This document shows, in pieces, positions 12,716-20,086 of a DNA stretch of 64,000 nucleotides. The notes beneath the pieces were generated by a model that saw nothing but the letters and a program-made list of their open reading frames with translations, had not been told where the DNA came from and did not search any database. Source of the stretch: Alcanivoracaceae bacterium (GTDB taxonomy: Bacteria; Pseudomonadota; Gammaproteobacteria; Pseudomonadales; Alcanivoracaceae). The position numbers and the translations under genes are program-made. The DNA lies in assembly GCA_029210325.1 (NCBI GenBank), contig JARGPU010000004.1:124001-188000 (forward strand), written 5' to 3'. Each line of letters starts with the position of its first letter. Position 1 is the stretch's first letter.

Positions 12716-13617
12716 TGAAACCCTTATCTGATTCTCGCTTGATGCTGCTCACTGGCGTTGCCTCCGTGCTAACGGCGGTGTTGCTGATCAGCGTAAAACT
12801 GGTGGCCTGGTATCTGTCAGATTCTGTGGCGATGCTGGCCTCGCTGGTCGACTCGCTGATGGACGCCGCGGCATCATTTGTCAATCTTCTGGCGATTCGC
12901 TATTCACTGGTTCCAGCAGATGCGGAACACCGTTTCGGTCACGGTAAGGCTGAGGCTTTGGCAGGACTCGGACAGGCGGTGCTGATTACATTATCTGCAC
13001 TGTTTTTGCTAAATGAGTCGGTCGGAAGACTGCTGTCTCCTCAGCCGCTGGAGGCGACTACGCTGGCAGTTGGGGTGATGGTGTTTTCCATCGTGGTAAC
13101 GCTGGCACTGCTGCGTTTGCAGAGTTACACAGTTAAGCGTACTGGATCGACGGCGGTGGAAGCGGACTCGCTGCACTACCTTTCTGATCTGGCCATGAAC
13201 GGCGGTATTTTGTTGGCATTGATTGGTGCCGGTTTTGGTTTGCTTTGGCTTGATGGTTTGGCAGGTATGCTGATTGGTTTTTATGTACTGCGTGCGGCCT
13301 GGCAAGTAGGACATCAATCATCCCAGTTGTTGCTTGATCGGGAAATGTCCGCCGATGTGCGACAGGTCATTGCCAGCATAGTGGCCGAGCATCCTCTGGC
13401 GCTGGGTTTCCATCAGCTACGTACTCGTGAGTCGGGGCGCACCTGTTTTATTCAGATGCATGTGGATATGGATGAGAATCTGACACTGCGTGATGCCCAT
13501 GAGTTGGTGGAAAGTATTGAGCATCGCATTCACGAGCACTTCCCTGAAGCCGATGTTCTGATTCATCAGGACCCGGTTAGGGTATCGCCGAAGGTTCCTC
13601 TGCAGGGTCCTCTGTAG
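12715..13617 (+). CDS. fieF: Cation diffusion facilitator (FieF/YiiP type)
   Basis: This is a proton-driven exporter of divalent metals (Fe, Zn, Cd) from the cytoplasm. The 300-residue protein has six predicted membrane segments and a cytoplasmic C-terminal domain (from about residue 210). The transport-site ligands of FieF are all present: Asp46 and Asp50 in VDSLMDAA, and His154 and Asp158 in DSLHYLSD. HRFGHGKAEALAGL is the conserved loop after TM2. The ATG overlaps the nlpD stop by one base (TGATG), so the two are probably co-transcribed. The metal preference cannot be read from sequence. Confidence 0.93.
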   Translation: MKPLSDSRLMLLTGVASVLTAVLLISVKLVAWYLSDSVAMLASLVDSLMDAAASFVNLLAIRYSLVPADAEHRFGHGKAEALAGLGQAVLITLSALFLLNESVGRLLSPQPLEATTLAVGVMVFSIVVTLALLRLQSYTVKRTGSTAVEADSLHYLSDLAMNGGILLALIGAGFGLLWLDGLAGMLIGFYVLRAAWQVGHQSSQLLLDREMSADVRQVIASIVAEHPLALGFHQLRTRESGRTCFIQMHVDMDENLTLRDAHELVESIEHRIHEHFPEADVLIHQDPVRVSPKVPLQGPL

Positions 13618-13684
13618 AAGCGGCTTCTTAAGTTGCGAATTTTTTTGAATCAAAACCAAACTTGCCAGCTTAACCACCGTGCCC

Positions 13685-13762
13685 GGGCGCAACCGCCGCC
13701 ATAATCCTCCGGGGTGCCCGCTACGCTGAGTCACCCTGCGGATTATGGTGGCGTTCACGCCC
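13685..13762. repeat. Long imperfect inverted repeat between convergent genes
   Basis: Left arm from 13685 (GGGCGCAACCGCCGCCATAATCC and onward to GGGGTG) pairs with a right arm ending at 13762, with few mismatches over about 30 bases per arm; the central loop is near CCCGCTACGCTGAG. It lies between the ends of fieF and the RND gene, where it could stop transcription from both sides. The shape resembles dispersed palindromic REP/MITE-like units, but no second copy is visible in this window. Confidence 0.65.
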
Positions 13763-13812
13763 AAGGGAGACACCGAGCGGGGTGAGGGGCAGGGGTGAGG
13801 CAATGCCGGGTA

Positions 13813-16386
13813 TTACTCTGGAAGCTGGGGCTTCAACGTAGTTAGCAGTGCTGGTAGCACGGTCAGATTGCACAGCAGTGCAATGGCCATGGAGAAGCCG
13901 GTCAGTAGGCCGAAGTAGGCCGTGGGCACGAAATTCGACAGGGTTAGAATCGAAAAGCCGGCAATGATGGTAATTGAGGTGTAGTACATGGCTCGGCCGA
14001 TGGAGCTGTGACTGCGTTTCATCGCTTCAATATAGTTTTTATCCTGTGGCAACTCTTCACCAAAGCGGTGGATGTAGTGAATCGAATCATCCACCGCAAT
14101 GCCTACGGTAATGGCGGCGATGGTGATAGTCATCAAATCCAGCGGCAAGCCAATCCAGCCCATTAGTCCCAGTACCGCACCGGCACTTAGCAGGCTTGGC
14201 ACCAATGCGATGGCGGCCAGTAACGGTTTTCTAAACAGCAGCACCAGCATCACAAAGATCGCCGCAAAAACCAGCCCCAGGGTTTTTATCTGCGAATTGA
14301 ACAGGCTCTGCAACATGTTGTTGTACATCACCAGCGCACCGGTCAGGGTGACCTGCTCCGGTGTCAGGTCAAACTTCTCTATCAATCCGGTGCCGATTCG
14401 CTCGATTAGCTCATTACGCTGAAGGCTGGGGTCAGAATCGATCACCCGGATGGAGATGCGTATTTGATTGCCATCTTCTGAAAGATAGGGCTTGATCAGT
14501 TGGCTGCGCAGATTTTCTGGCACGAAGCTGGATAGCAGCATTAACTGGACATAACTGAGCGGCCCGCCGTTAAGTTTCTCTGCGGTTTCGTAGGTGGTTG
14601 CCAGCGACAATACCTTACCAGTTTCCGGAAAGTCAGAAAGCCACTGCTGTATCTCGGTGAGTTCCTTCAGCCGTTGCGGGGTAAACCAGTAGGCATTGCT
14701 AAGGTCTTGACCAGTACTTTCGCTGGGTGATGGGTCTGAAAAAGGGTCAGCAAAGGGGTCGGCAAATGGATCTGCCGGTGCTGCTGGGCCGGCATCGGCA
14801 AATGGATCAGCGAACGGGTCTGCGAACGGATCCTGCTCCATCGGTGTGTTTTCTGACGCTGATGGGGGGGCGTCAATAATTATATCCAGAGGGGTGGTGC
14901 CGCCCAACTTGCGATCAATCAGCAGCATGCCCTGATGGATCTCGGTGTCATCGTGGAAGTAATCAATAAAACGATTTTCAACGGTAAGCCGGCTAATACC
15001 AATGGCCGAGCCTGCCAGCACCAGTACCGCCACTAACAGCACTGGCAGACGGAAGCGGGCGGTGATTCCTGCCAGCCACAAAGTCATGTTACGTGTGTAG
15101 TCGTGGGAGTGATCCGTTTTGCCAGCTGGCAGTAAGGTCAACAGTACCGGCATCAGCAGATAACAGATCAGCAATGCCATGCCGATGCCAAAGGTCATCA
15201 TCCAGCCGAAATCCATCACCGGGCGAATATCGCTGATCACCAGCGAGGCGAAGCCGACCATGGTGGTCAGAATCATGTACACGGAAGGGCGCATCATGTG
15301 CAGGGTAGTCTGCTGTACCAGCCAGCGTGGTTCAGCCAGCGGATTGCTTTGCTGGAACTCACGGTAGCGCACAATCAGATGGATAGTGATCGACATGGTG
15401 ATGATCAGCAGCAGGGAAATGTAGTTCGAGCTGATCACGGTTACTTTCCAGTCGAGGGTGCTGAGCAGGCCGGTCAGCCAAAGACTGGCAAGACCACAGC
15501 AGGCCAGTGAGATGGCCGCCCAGCGCGGCTGACGGAAAATGATTAGCAGGCTGAGCAGAATAAACAGCAGCACACCGACGCCGAAGGTACTGAGGTCATT
15601 ACGAATAAACTGGACCATGTCGGTGGTAATCATCGGTACGCCACCGAGAAACAGGTCGGCCTGATTACGATGGCCATCAAGAATGGAGCGGAACGTGGCG
15701 ATACTTTCAGCCGTGCGTTTTTGTTGGGCAGCGCTGTAATCACTGAACTGGCGGCGTAACTCAGCCAGCTTCTGCTGGCCACTTTCATCCAGTTCCCCAC
15801 GCTCTTCCAGCAGGCTTAGGTCGTTGCGCTGGTAGAGCAGATCGAAATAGCGCTGATCCCTTTCGAAGCTCACCAGCAGGGCGGTGGTGCGCGCATCGCG
15901 GCTGACCAACATGTCGCGATAGGCTGGGTTTTCGCTAACGAATTCCTTCTCTGCCAGAGACAGGTCAACGCCGTCGTCGCGCAGGGTGCGGTAGTTGTTT
16001 GCCAGTTCTGAAAACTTCACCGCCGGGCTGAACAGTAGCGGCACATCCAGCACCGAGTACACCGCCTTTACCCGGTCCACCGCGGAGAGCTTCTGATGCA
16101 GGCTGTCGAGATCATCGAGAGTCTGACGCGCGAATAGGGGCTGACTCTTCGGTGTATAGGTGACAATCAGAAAATCACTGCCGCCATAACGCTTTGATAC
16201 TTGTCGATAGAACTCCAGCGCCTTGTCGTGTTCCAGCACCAGTGAATCCGCCGAAGCATCCAGGCGGAAGTGGCGTACCTGAAAGGCAGCTGCAATGCTG
16301 ATTAGTACCAGCAGCACAAGCCAGATCTTCGGATGGTTCAGCACCCAGCGCTGGTACAGGTCAAACAGACGATGAGACAGCATCAA
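13813..16386 (-). CDS. RND superfamily exporter, HAE3/MMPL type
   Basis: The 857-residue protein has the RND plan: a first membrane helix (residues about 20-37), a large periplasmic loop, a block of membrane helices, a second periplasmic loop and a second helix block. The second half of each block carries conserved charged motifs (e.g. ITVGIAVDDSIHYIHRFGEE). RND proteins of this branch export hydrophobic or amphiphilic molecules (lipids, hopanoids) by proton antiport; the substrate here is unknown. Residues 519-552, in the second periplasmic loop, are an unusual run of DPFA units encoded by a 12-base repeat. It is followed 68 bases away on the same strand by... upstream, the SRPBCC gene, which is likely in the same transcript. 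Confidence 0.88.
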   Translation of the reverse strand: MMLSHRLFDLYQRWVLNHPKIWLVLLVLISIAAAFQVRHFRLDASADSLVLEHDKALEFYRQVSKRYGGSDFLIVTYTPKSQPLFARQTLDDLDSLHQKLSAVDRVKAVYSVLDVPLLFSPAVKFSELANNYRTLRDDGVDLSLAEKEFVSENPAYRDMLVSRDARTTALLVSFERDQRYFDLLYQRNDLSLLEERGELDESGQQKLAELRRQFSDYSAAQQKRTAESIATFRSILDGHRNQADLFLGGVPMITTDMVQFIRNDLSTFGVGVLLFILLSLLIIFRQPRWAAISLACCGLASLWLTGLLSTLDWKVTVISSNYISLLLIITMSITIHLIVRYREFQQSNPLAEPRWLVQQTTLHMMRPSVYMILTTMVGFASLVISDIRPVMDFGWMMTFGIGMALLICYLLMPVLLTLLPAGKTDHSHDYTRNMTLWLAGITARFRLPVLLVAVLVLAGSAIGISRLTVENRFIDYFHDDTEIHQGMLLIDRKLGGTTPLDIIIDAPPSASENTPMEQDPFADPFADPFADAGPAAPADPFADPFADPFSDPSPSESTGQDLSNAYWFTPQRLKELTEIQQWLSDFPETGKVLSLATTYETAEKLNGGPLSYVQLMLLSSFVPENLRSQLIKPYLSEDGNQIRISIRVIDSDPSLQRNELIERIGTGLIEKFDLTPEQVTLTGALVMYNNMLQSLFNSQIKTLGLVFAAIFVMLVLLFRKPLLAAIALVPSLLSAGAVLGLMGWIGLPLDLMTITIAAITVGIAVDDSIHYIHRFGEELPQDKNYIEAMKRSHSSIGRAMYYTSITIIAGFSILTLSNFVPTAYFGLLTGFSMAIALLCNLTVLPALLTTLKPQLPE
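14731..14832 (-). repeat. In-frame 12-base tandem repeat coding for DPFA units
   Basis: On the coding strand the 12-base unit encodes Asp-Pro-Phe-Ala or close variants. Three copies, a short Ala/Gly/Pro spacer and three more copies are visible (residues 519-552 of the RND exporter). Because the unit is a multiple of three, copy-number slippage would lengthen or shorten the loop without breaking the frame. Confidence 0.85.
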
Positions 16387-16453
16387 GTGCTCCGTGGCAG
16401 TGGGCGGGTCAGGGGGCGGAGAAGCAGGGCGGAGTTATCCTCCGCCCGCGGGC

Positions 16454-16885
16454 TCAGAACATTGCTGCCAGTTCACGGGCAAAGCGGTCGTTGAAGCGGC
16501 GAATCAGGCCTGCTGCGGGCCATACCAACAGGGTCATCAGGCCTTCAGACCATTCTTCGTGGTGAATCCGGCACTGGTCGTCGCCAACCGGGATGAACGA
16601 GAAGCGATGCTTGATGCTGGCGCCGGGTAGCTCCAGACCCCAGGTGATGCTGCGCTCCGGCTGGACGTCAAGCAGACGCACAACTAGCGGCGGTGCTGGC
16701 AGGTTATCGACCTTCGGTGCGAACATCAGGAATGAGCCCTTGCGCCACTCCCCGCCGAATAATCTGGCTTTGTCGATGGCACCGGACCAGTCGGCCCAAT
16801 CGTCGATATTACAAAAGAATCGGTAGGCTTGGCGCGCTGACACAGGCGCCTCGGTAACAAGATCAGTGTAGTAACGTTTCAGCAT
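16454..16885 (-). CDS. SRPBCC (polyketide cyclase/START-like) family protein
   Basis: The 143-residue product fits the START-like fold: an N-terminal beta strand with APVSARQAYRFFCNIDDWADW, a central region with strands (SITWGLELPGASIKHRFSFIPV) and a long C-terminal helix (RFNDRFARELAAMF). Such proteins hold hydrophobic ligands in a cavity. The frame extends upstream to 16915, but the ATG at 16885 has a GGAG site and gives the normal N-terminus. It lies upstream of the RND exporter on the same strand with a 67-base gap, so lipid handling as a pair is a reasonable inference. Ligand unknown. Confidence 0.75.
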   Translation of the reverse strand: MLKRYYTDLVTEAPVSARQAYRFFCNIDDWADWSGAIDKARLFGGEWRKGSFLMFAPKVDNLPAPPLVVRLLDVQPERSITWGLELPGASIKHRFSFIPVGDDQCRIHHEEWSEGLMTLLVWPAAGLIRRFNDRFARELAAMF

Positions 16886-17014
16886 GGAAAAAGACTCCGG
16901 TTCATGACCGGCCAAGGGTAGCCGCCGGGGCGCGCCGGGGCCAGTCCTGATGAGTCATTTACCTGTGCGCAGCTTCACCGTATGTTGACGGCATACTGCA
17001 GTCAGGAAGTGCTG

Positions 17015-18043
17015 ATGACCGATATCCTGCTGCCGGCATCCATATTGCCGGGCCTACTGGAAATCGCCCTGAAGGGGCGGCTGAATATACAGGCGCTGTT
17101 CGAACAGGCAGGCATTGATGCGGATGCCGTCGGCTCGGCCGACCACTTTATCCGCATTGAGCAGCTTGATGACCTGCTTAGTAGTGCCTTCGCCCAGGCA
17201 GAGGATCCCTGCTTTGGCCTCACCGTGGGCCGTGATAGTCACTACGGAAATATGGACCTGTTGGGTAATCTGATGGCTACCAGTGACACGCTGGAGCAGG
17301 CTATCCAGTGTCTGCTGTTGTTCAAAAACTTGCTGGTACCCTACCTGACATTCGAAATGACCAGCGATAAGCAGCGCTGTCTGCTGGCAGTGAGTTCAGA
17401 TGAAAGTCTCAAGTTTACCCGTACCCGCACCCACAATGAGCTGGTCGTTGCCACCATGGTGGCTATTGGTCGGTCGTTGACGGGAGGGGATCTGGCTATC
17501 CGCGCGGTTCGCCTTCGCCACCCGCAGCCGCCGGAGCTGGACCAGTATCAGGAGTTCTTTGCTGCGCCGTTGGCCTTTGACCACTGGCGCAACGAGCTGG
17601 AGATGGACCCGGCCGCGCTGCAGGTACCCCTTGCCACCGCCTATCCCAAATATCACCAGCGCCTGCGTCGTCTGGCCGAGCAACAGTTGGCCAGCCTGTC
17701 TCGAGCTGGCGGTCTGGTGGGTAGAGTACAGAGCCTGCTGGAGCAACGCCTGGGCCAGCCAGAGGCGGGCATTGAGTCGATCGCTGCAGCACTAAACATG
17801 ACGCCACGCACCTTGCAGCGCCATCTTGCCGATGAGAAGGTTCGTTTTGTCGAGTTGCGAGAACGGGTTCGACATCAGCGCGCCTGTGAATTACTGCGCC
17901 AGCACGAAATTCCATTCGCGTTGATTGCTGAGCAACTTGGCTTTGCCGATGTGGCTAACTTCTATCATGCGTTCAAACGCTGGGAGGGGTGCGCGCCGGG
18001 CGAATATCGACGCCGACAGCAGGACCGGAGGCATTCACTGTGA
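17015..18043 (+). CDS. AraC family transcriptional regulator
   Basis: The 342-residue protein has an N-terminal ligand-binding domain of the Arabinose_bd type found in OruR/ArgR-like AraC regulators (with GNMDLLGNLMATSDTLEQA). A C-terminal AraC DNA-binding domain has two helix-turn-helix units (IESIAAALNMTPRTLQRHL and IAEQLGFADVANFYHAFKRW). The ATG at 17015 has an AGGAAGT ribosome site; an upstream open start at 16982 is less likely. It is divergent from the SRPBCC/RND genes with about 130 bases between, so those are its best target candidates; this is inference from position. Confidence 0.88.
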   Translation: MTDILLPASILPGLLEIALKGRLNIQALFEQAGIDADAVGSADHFIRIEQLDDLLSSAFAQAEDPCFGLTVGRDSHYGNMDLLGNLMATSDTLEQAIQCLLLFKNLLVPYLTFEMTSDKQRCLLAVSSDESLKFTRTRTHNELVVATMVAIGRSLTGGDLAIRAVRLRHPQPPELDQYQEFFAAPLAFDHWRNELEMDPAALQVPLATAYPKYHQRLRRLAEQQLASLSRAGGLVGRVQSLLEQRLGQPEAGIESIAAALNMTPRTLQRHLADEKVRFVELRERVRHQRACELLRQHEIPFALIAEQLGFADVANFYHAFKRWEGCAPGEYRRRQQDRRHSL

Positions 18044-18129
18044 AAGGTAAGCATTGGCCTCAAGTGGTTTTCGGCATATTGATTGTCCTGCCTGGATGGT
18101 TGCTGATGCGCCGGGCTGAATTAGTATAG
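18040..18129 (+). CDS. Possible 29-residue membrane peptide
   Basis: A short frame starts at GTG overlapping the araC-type stop (GTGA) and reads MKGKHWPQVVFGILIVLPGW followed by LLMRRAELV. It has a positively charged start, one hydrophobic span and a charged end, the layout of small bitopic membrane proteins. The overlap with the regulator would allow coupled translation. There is no family match I can name, and a frame this short can be chance. Confidence 0.35.
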   Translation: MKGKHWPQVVFGILIVLPGWLLMRRAELV

Positions 18130-18183
18130 GGTGGCTGCCTTGGCGGTGAGACTCCATGGCAACCAAAGCAAGAAGAGGTCGCA

Positions 18184-18606
18184 ATGCTCAAGACTTTAAT
18201 GCAATCAGCGATGACTATTTGTCTCTGGGTATTTTCTTCTGGTTTAGTGTTGGCGGATGAAACTTGGAGTTTTATCCATCGCGAAATCGTGGAAAAAAGA
18301 ATTTTACGCGTTGAGTTTCGTGTCTATGAGAATGATTTAGATGAACTATCTCCAAAGAGGGTTCGAGATGTTGTGTTTTGCATTTCATACGTGTTGGTGT
18401 TGAGGGAGTTCGGCGAAGTTGTTGATGTTCGCGAGAAGGTTATTTCTAATAAAAAGGGATTTTTGAGTGGTGTAAATTATTGTTTATCTGATAGGGCTCC
18501 TGAGCAACAGCCGGCAGCGGGTATTGAGATTGGTCGGATGCAGTATGACTTTTTCGGGGTTGCAGATGATCACTATTTTCACCTCATTGGCCCAGTTGAT
18601 TACTAA
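18184..18606 (+). CDS. Small exported protein of unknown function
   Basis: The 140-residue product has a typical signal peptide (charged start, hydrophobic core, cleavage near VLADE at residue 25) and a mature part rich in charged residues and strands with two cysteines (VVFCISYV and NYCLSD) that could form a disulphide. A GAAGAGG site precedes the ATG. Its DNA is clearly richer in A and T than the flanking housekeeping genes, and codon use differs (many AAA, GAT, TTT), suggesting horizontal origin. I do not recognise a family. It opens the accessory island that continues to about 21346. Confidence 0.65.
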   Translation: MLKTLMQSAMTICLWVFSSGLVLADETWSFIHREIVEKRILRVEFRVYENDLDELSPKRVRDVVFCISYVLVLREFGEVVDVREKVISNKKGFLSGVNYCLSDRAPEQQPAAGIEIGRMQYDFFGVADDHYFHLIGPVDY

Positions 18607-18895
18607 TAATACGCTCCCTGGTGATTTCTGAAGGAGCGGTAGCTGGCGGCTTGAGTACCATGTTGTGGATAATGCGGGTTAAAGAAGATCTGCACGAATG
18701 CATTCGGCGAGCGGGGATATTCCTCAGGGCTCTAGTTGTCGGTAGTGGGTGTTTCCGTGGCGCTGCCCAGCCTTGCGCGAGGCATCGTGGTGCGTGACTT
18801 CTCAGGCTGGCCGCGGGCATTCTGCCGCACCGGATGTCTGTCGCCATATGCTATTATCCCTCCCGCCCTAGATGCCCCCCGGAGGACTGTCCGCC
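18607..18895. other. Non-coding stretch with repeat copy 1 and the cydA leader
   Basis: I see no credible gene in these 289 bases. The right part contains the first copy of a duplicated sequence (18700-18838). It is followed by a short leader with a TATTAT-like element at about 18852 and a GGAGG ribosome site at about 18880 in front of the truncated cydA start. The left 90 bases have no recognised feature. Confidence 0.6.
18700..18838. repeat. Duplicated island sequence, copy 1
   Basis: It matches 19865-19970: both share GCGGGGATATTCCTCAGGGC early, TGTCGGTAGTGGG in the middle, CTTGCGCGAGGCAT, and the ending TTCTGCCGCACCGGATGTC. Copy 1 is about 33 bases longer because of an internal segment (around 18786-18818) missing from copy 2. 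After the shared end the two copies continue into unrelated DNA: the cydA leader here, an AT-rich stretch in copy 2. Confidence 0.85.
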
Positions 18896-19075
18896 ATGGA
18901 ACTTGATCCGTTTATGCTGGCGCGGATGCAGTTCGCCGCCAATATCAGTTTTCATATCCTGTTTCCCACCATCACCATCGGTCTATGCTGGATTCTGCTG
19001 TACTTTCGGGTGCGCTTTACCCTGTCCGGGGACAAGGCGTGGGAGTATGCCTATTCGTTCTGGGTGAAGATATTT
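18896..19075 (+). pseudogene. cydA: Cytochrome bd oxidase subunit I, first 60 codons only
   Basis: From the ATG the frame reads MELDPFMLARMQFAANISF, then HILFPTITIGLCW, and ends at YSFWVKIF. This is the N-terminus of CydA/CioA, including the first membrane helix and its ligand-region His of FHILFP. The family continues from KIF into about 400 more residues; here homology stops abruptly, and after nine unrelated codons comes a stop at 19103-19105. The remaining frame overlaps the start of the next gene. The ribosome site (GGAGG) is intact, so a short peptide may still be made. It is a truncated relic; a second piece of the same gene lies at 21011-21346. Confidence 0.85.
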
Positions 19076-19094
19076 ATGAAGACGAGTGTTGCAA

Positions 19095-19784
19095 ATGAAG
19101 TCTAATTTATTGATTTTGATTTTGGCTTTACTCCCCGCTTTTGCTCATTCCTCTGGCACGTCGAGATGCTCGGATTTTGAACAGTGGAAGTCTAATCCAC
19201 ATGAGGGTTTGGACCCTTTTGACCATGATTTCCATGAGAGGCTTTTACGATGCTTGGTGGAGTCAGGGGAGTATGTCTTGGCGTTTGGGGCTGCCAAGGA
19301 GGTTCTAGAAAGAGAGGGAGATTATCCTTATTTGTACCACCATATGGGGCGCTCCTACTATGGGGCTGGATTGTATGAAAAGGCGATAGAGTTTTTCAGA
19401 TATTCTGTAGAGTCTGGAGGCTATGGTTATGAAGATGCGGTATATATGGCAAGGGCATATCGAGGTCTGAATGATCTAGATGGCGCCGCATCTATCCTTA
19501 GGGAATACCTCGAGTTCATCGAGGAGTCTTTTCCTGAAGCTCCTGATGATGCCTGGACTGTCCACCCAGCAGAGGTTAACGCGATTTTTGAGCTGTCGGA
19601 TGTTTATATCGACTCTGACAATATAGATGCAGCCCGTGAAGTCTTGATATATGGCGTCAGGAGAAATAGCGGGTCCAGAAGAATGTACGATGCATTAATG
19701 GCTTTTCTGGGTAAGCATGGTCCGCAGGATTTATACGATCGGTATATGAATAAGAAGAAGCTTTTTCTGGATAATATTGACTAG
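19095..19784 (+). CDS. Exported TPR-like protein, unknown function (first of two)
   Basis: The 229-residue product starts with a signal peptide (MKSNLLILILALLPAFAHSS) and has two cysteines early in the mature chain and one more at LLRCLVE. The rest is helical with TPR-like units, e.g. YLYHHMGRSYYGAGLYEKAI and DAVYMARAYRGLNDLDGAA, and a later NAIFELSDVYIDSDNIDAA. Its start lies inside the tail left by the broken cydA frame and the ribosome site is weak. The DNA is AT-richer than the neighbours. It resembles the protein at 20087-20830 in layout (signal peptide, four or so repeats, C-terminal helical tail), so both may be divergent paralogues. Function unknown. Confidence 0.75.
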   Translation: MKSNLLILILALLPAFAHSSGTSRCSDFEQWKSNPHEGLDPFDHDFHERLLRCLVESGEYVLAFGAAKEVLEREGDYPYLYHHMGRSYYGAGLYEKAIEFFRYSVESGGYGYEDAVYMARAYRGLNDLDGAASILREYLEFIEESFPEAPDDAWTVHPAEVNAIFELSDVYIDSDNIDAAREVLIYGVRRNSGSRRMYDALMAFLGKHGPQDLYDRYMNKKKLFLDNID

Positions 19785-20086
19785 ATAAAAAATTAGGCCA
19801 TCGGGGGTGATCGTAGTGGCTATGTACACATGTTTCAAATTACTTAAAGTCTTCTTTTGCCGAGGCATGCGGCGTGCGGGGATATTCCTCAGGGCTCTAC
19901 CTGTCGGTAGTGGGCGTTACTCTGGCGATGCCTTCAGGCTTGCGCGAGGCATTCTGCCGCACCGGATGTCGATCATATTTATATAGATATTGCACAGCCT
20001 GACCATGGAAATTATGCGCAGGCTTATCATCAAGCTTCCAAGTGGGGTTTAAGCAGACTCTCTGGCCCCGGTATGAGGGATGAAAA
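19785..20086. other. Intergenic stretch with repeat copy 2 and an orphan reading frame
   Basis: The first 80 bases show nothing recognisable. Repeat copy 2 occupies 19865-19970. Just after it, 19968-20099 is an open frame without a clear start that reads VDHIYIDIAQPDHGNYAQAY and on to a stop at 20097-20099, overlapping the next gene's start in another frame. It could be the tail of a lost gene, but I do not recognise it. A GAGGGA ribosome site for the next gene is at 20075-20080. Confidence 0.5.
19865..19970. repeat. Duplicated island sequence, copy 2
   Basis: Partner of 18700-18838, with an internal gap of about 33 bases relative to that copy. The two copies flank the cydA fragment and the first TPR-like gene in the same orientation, so recombination between them would delete or duplicate that module. 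Confidence 0.85.

Noticed and set aside
19076-19105. Functional short CydA-like protein ending at 19105
   Set aside because: It lacks all but the first helix of CydA and has no haem ligand set beyond the first His; a functional oxidase subunit is impossible.
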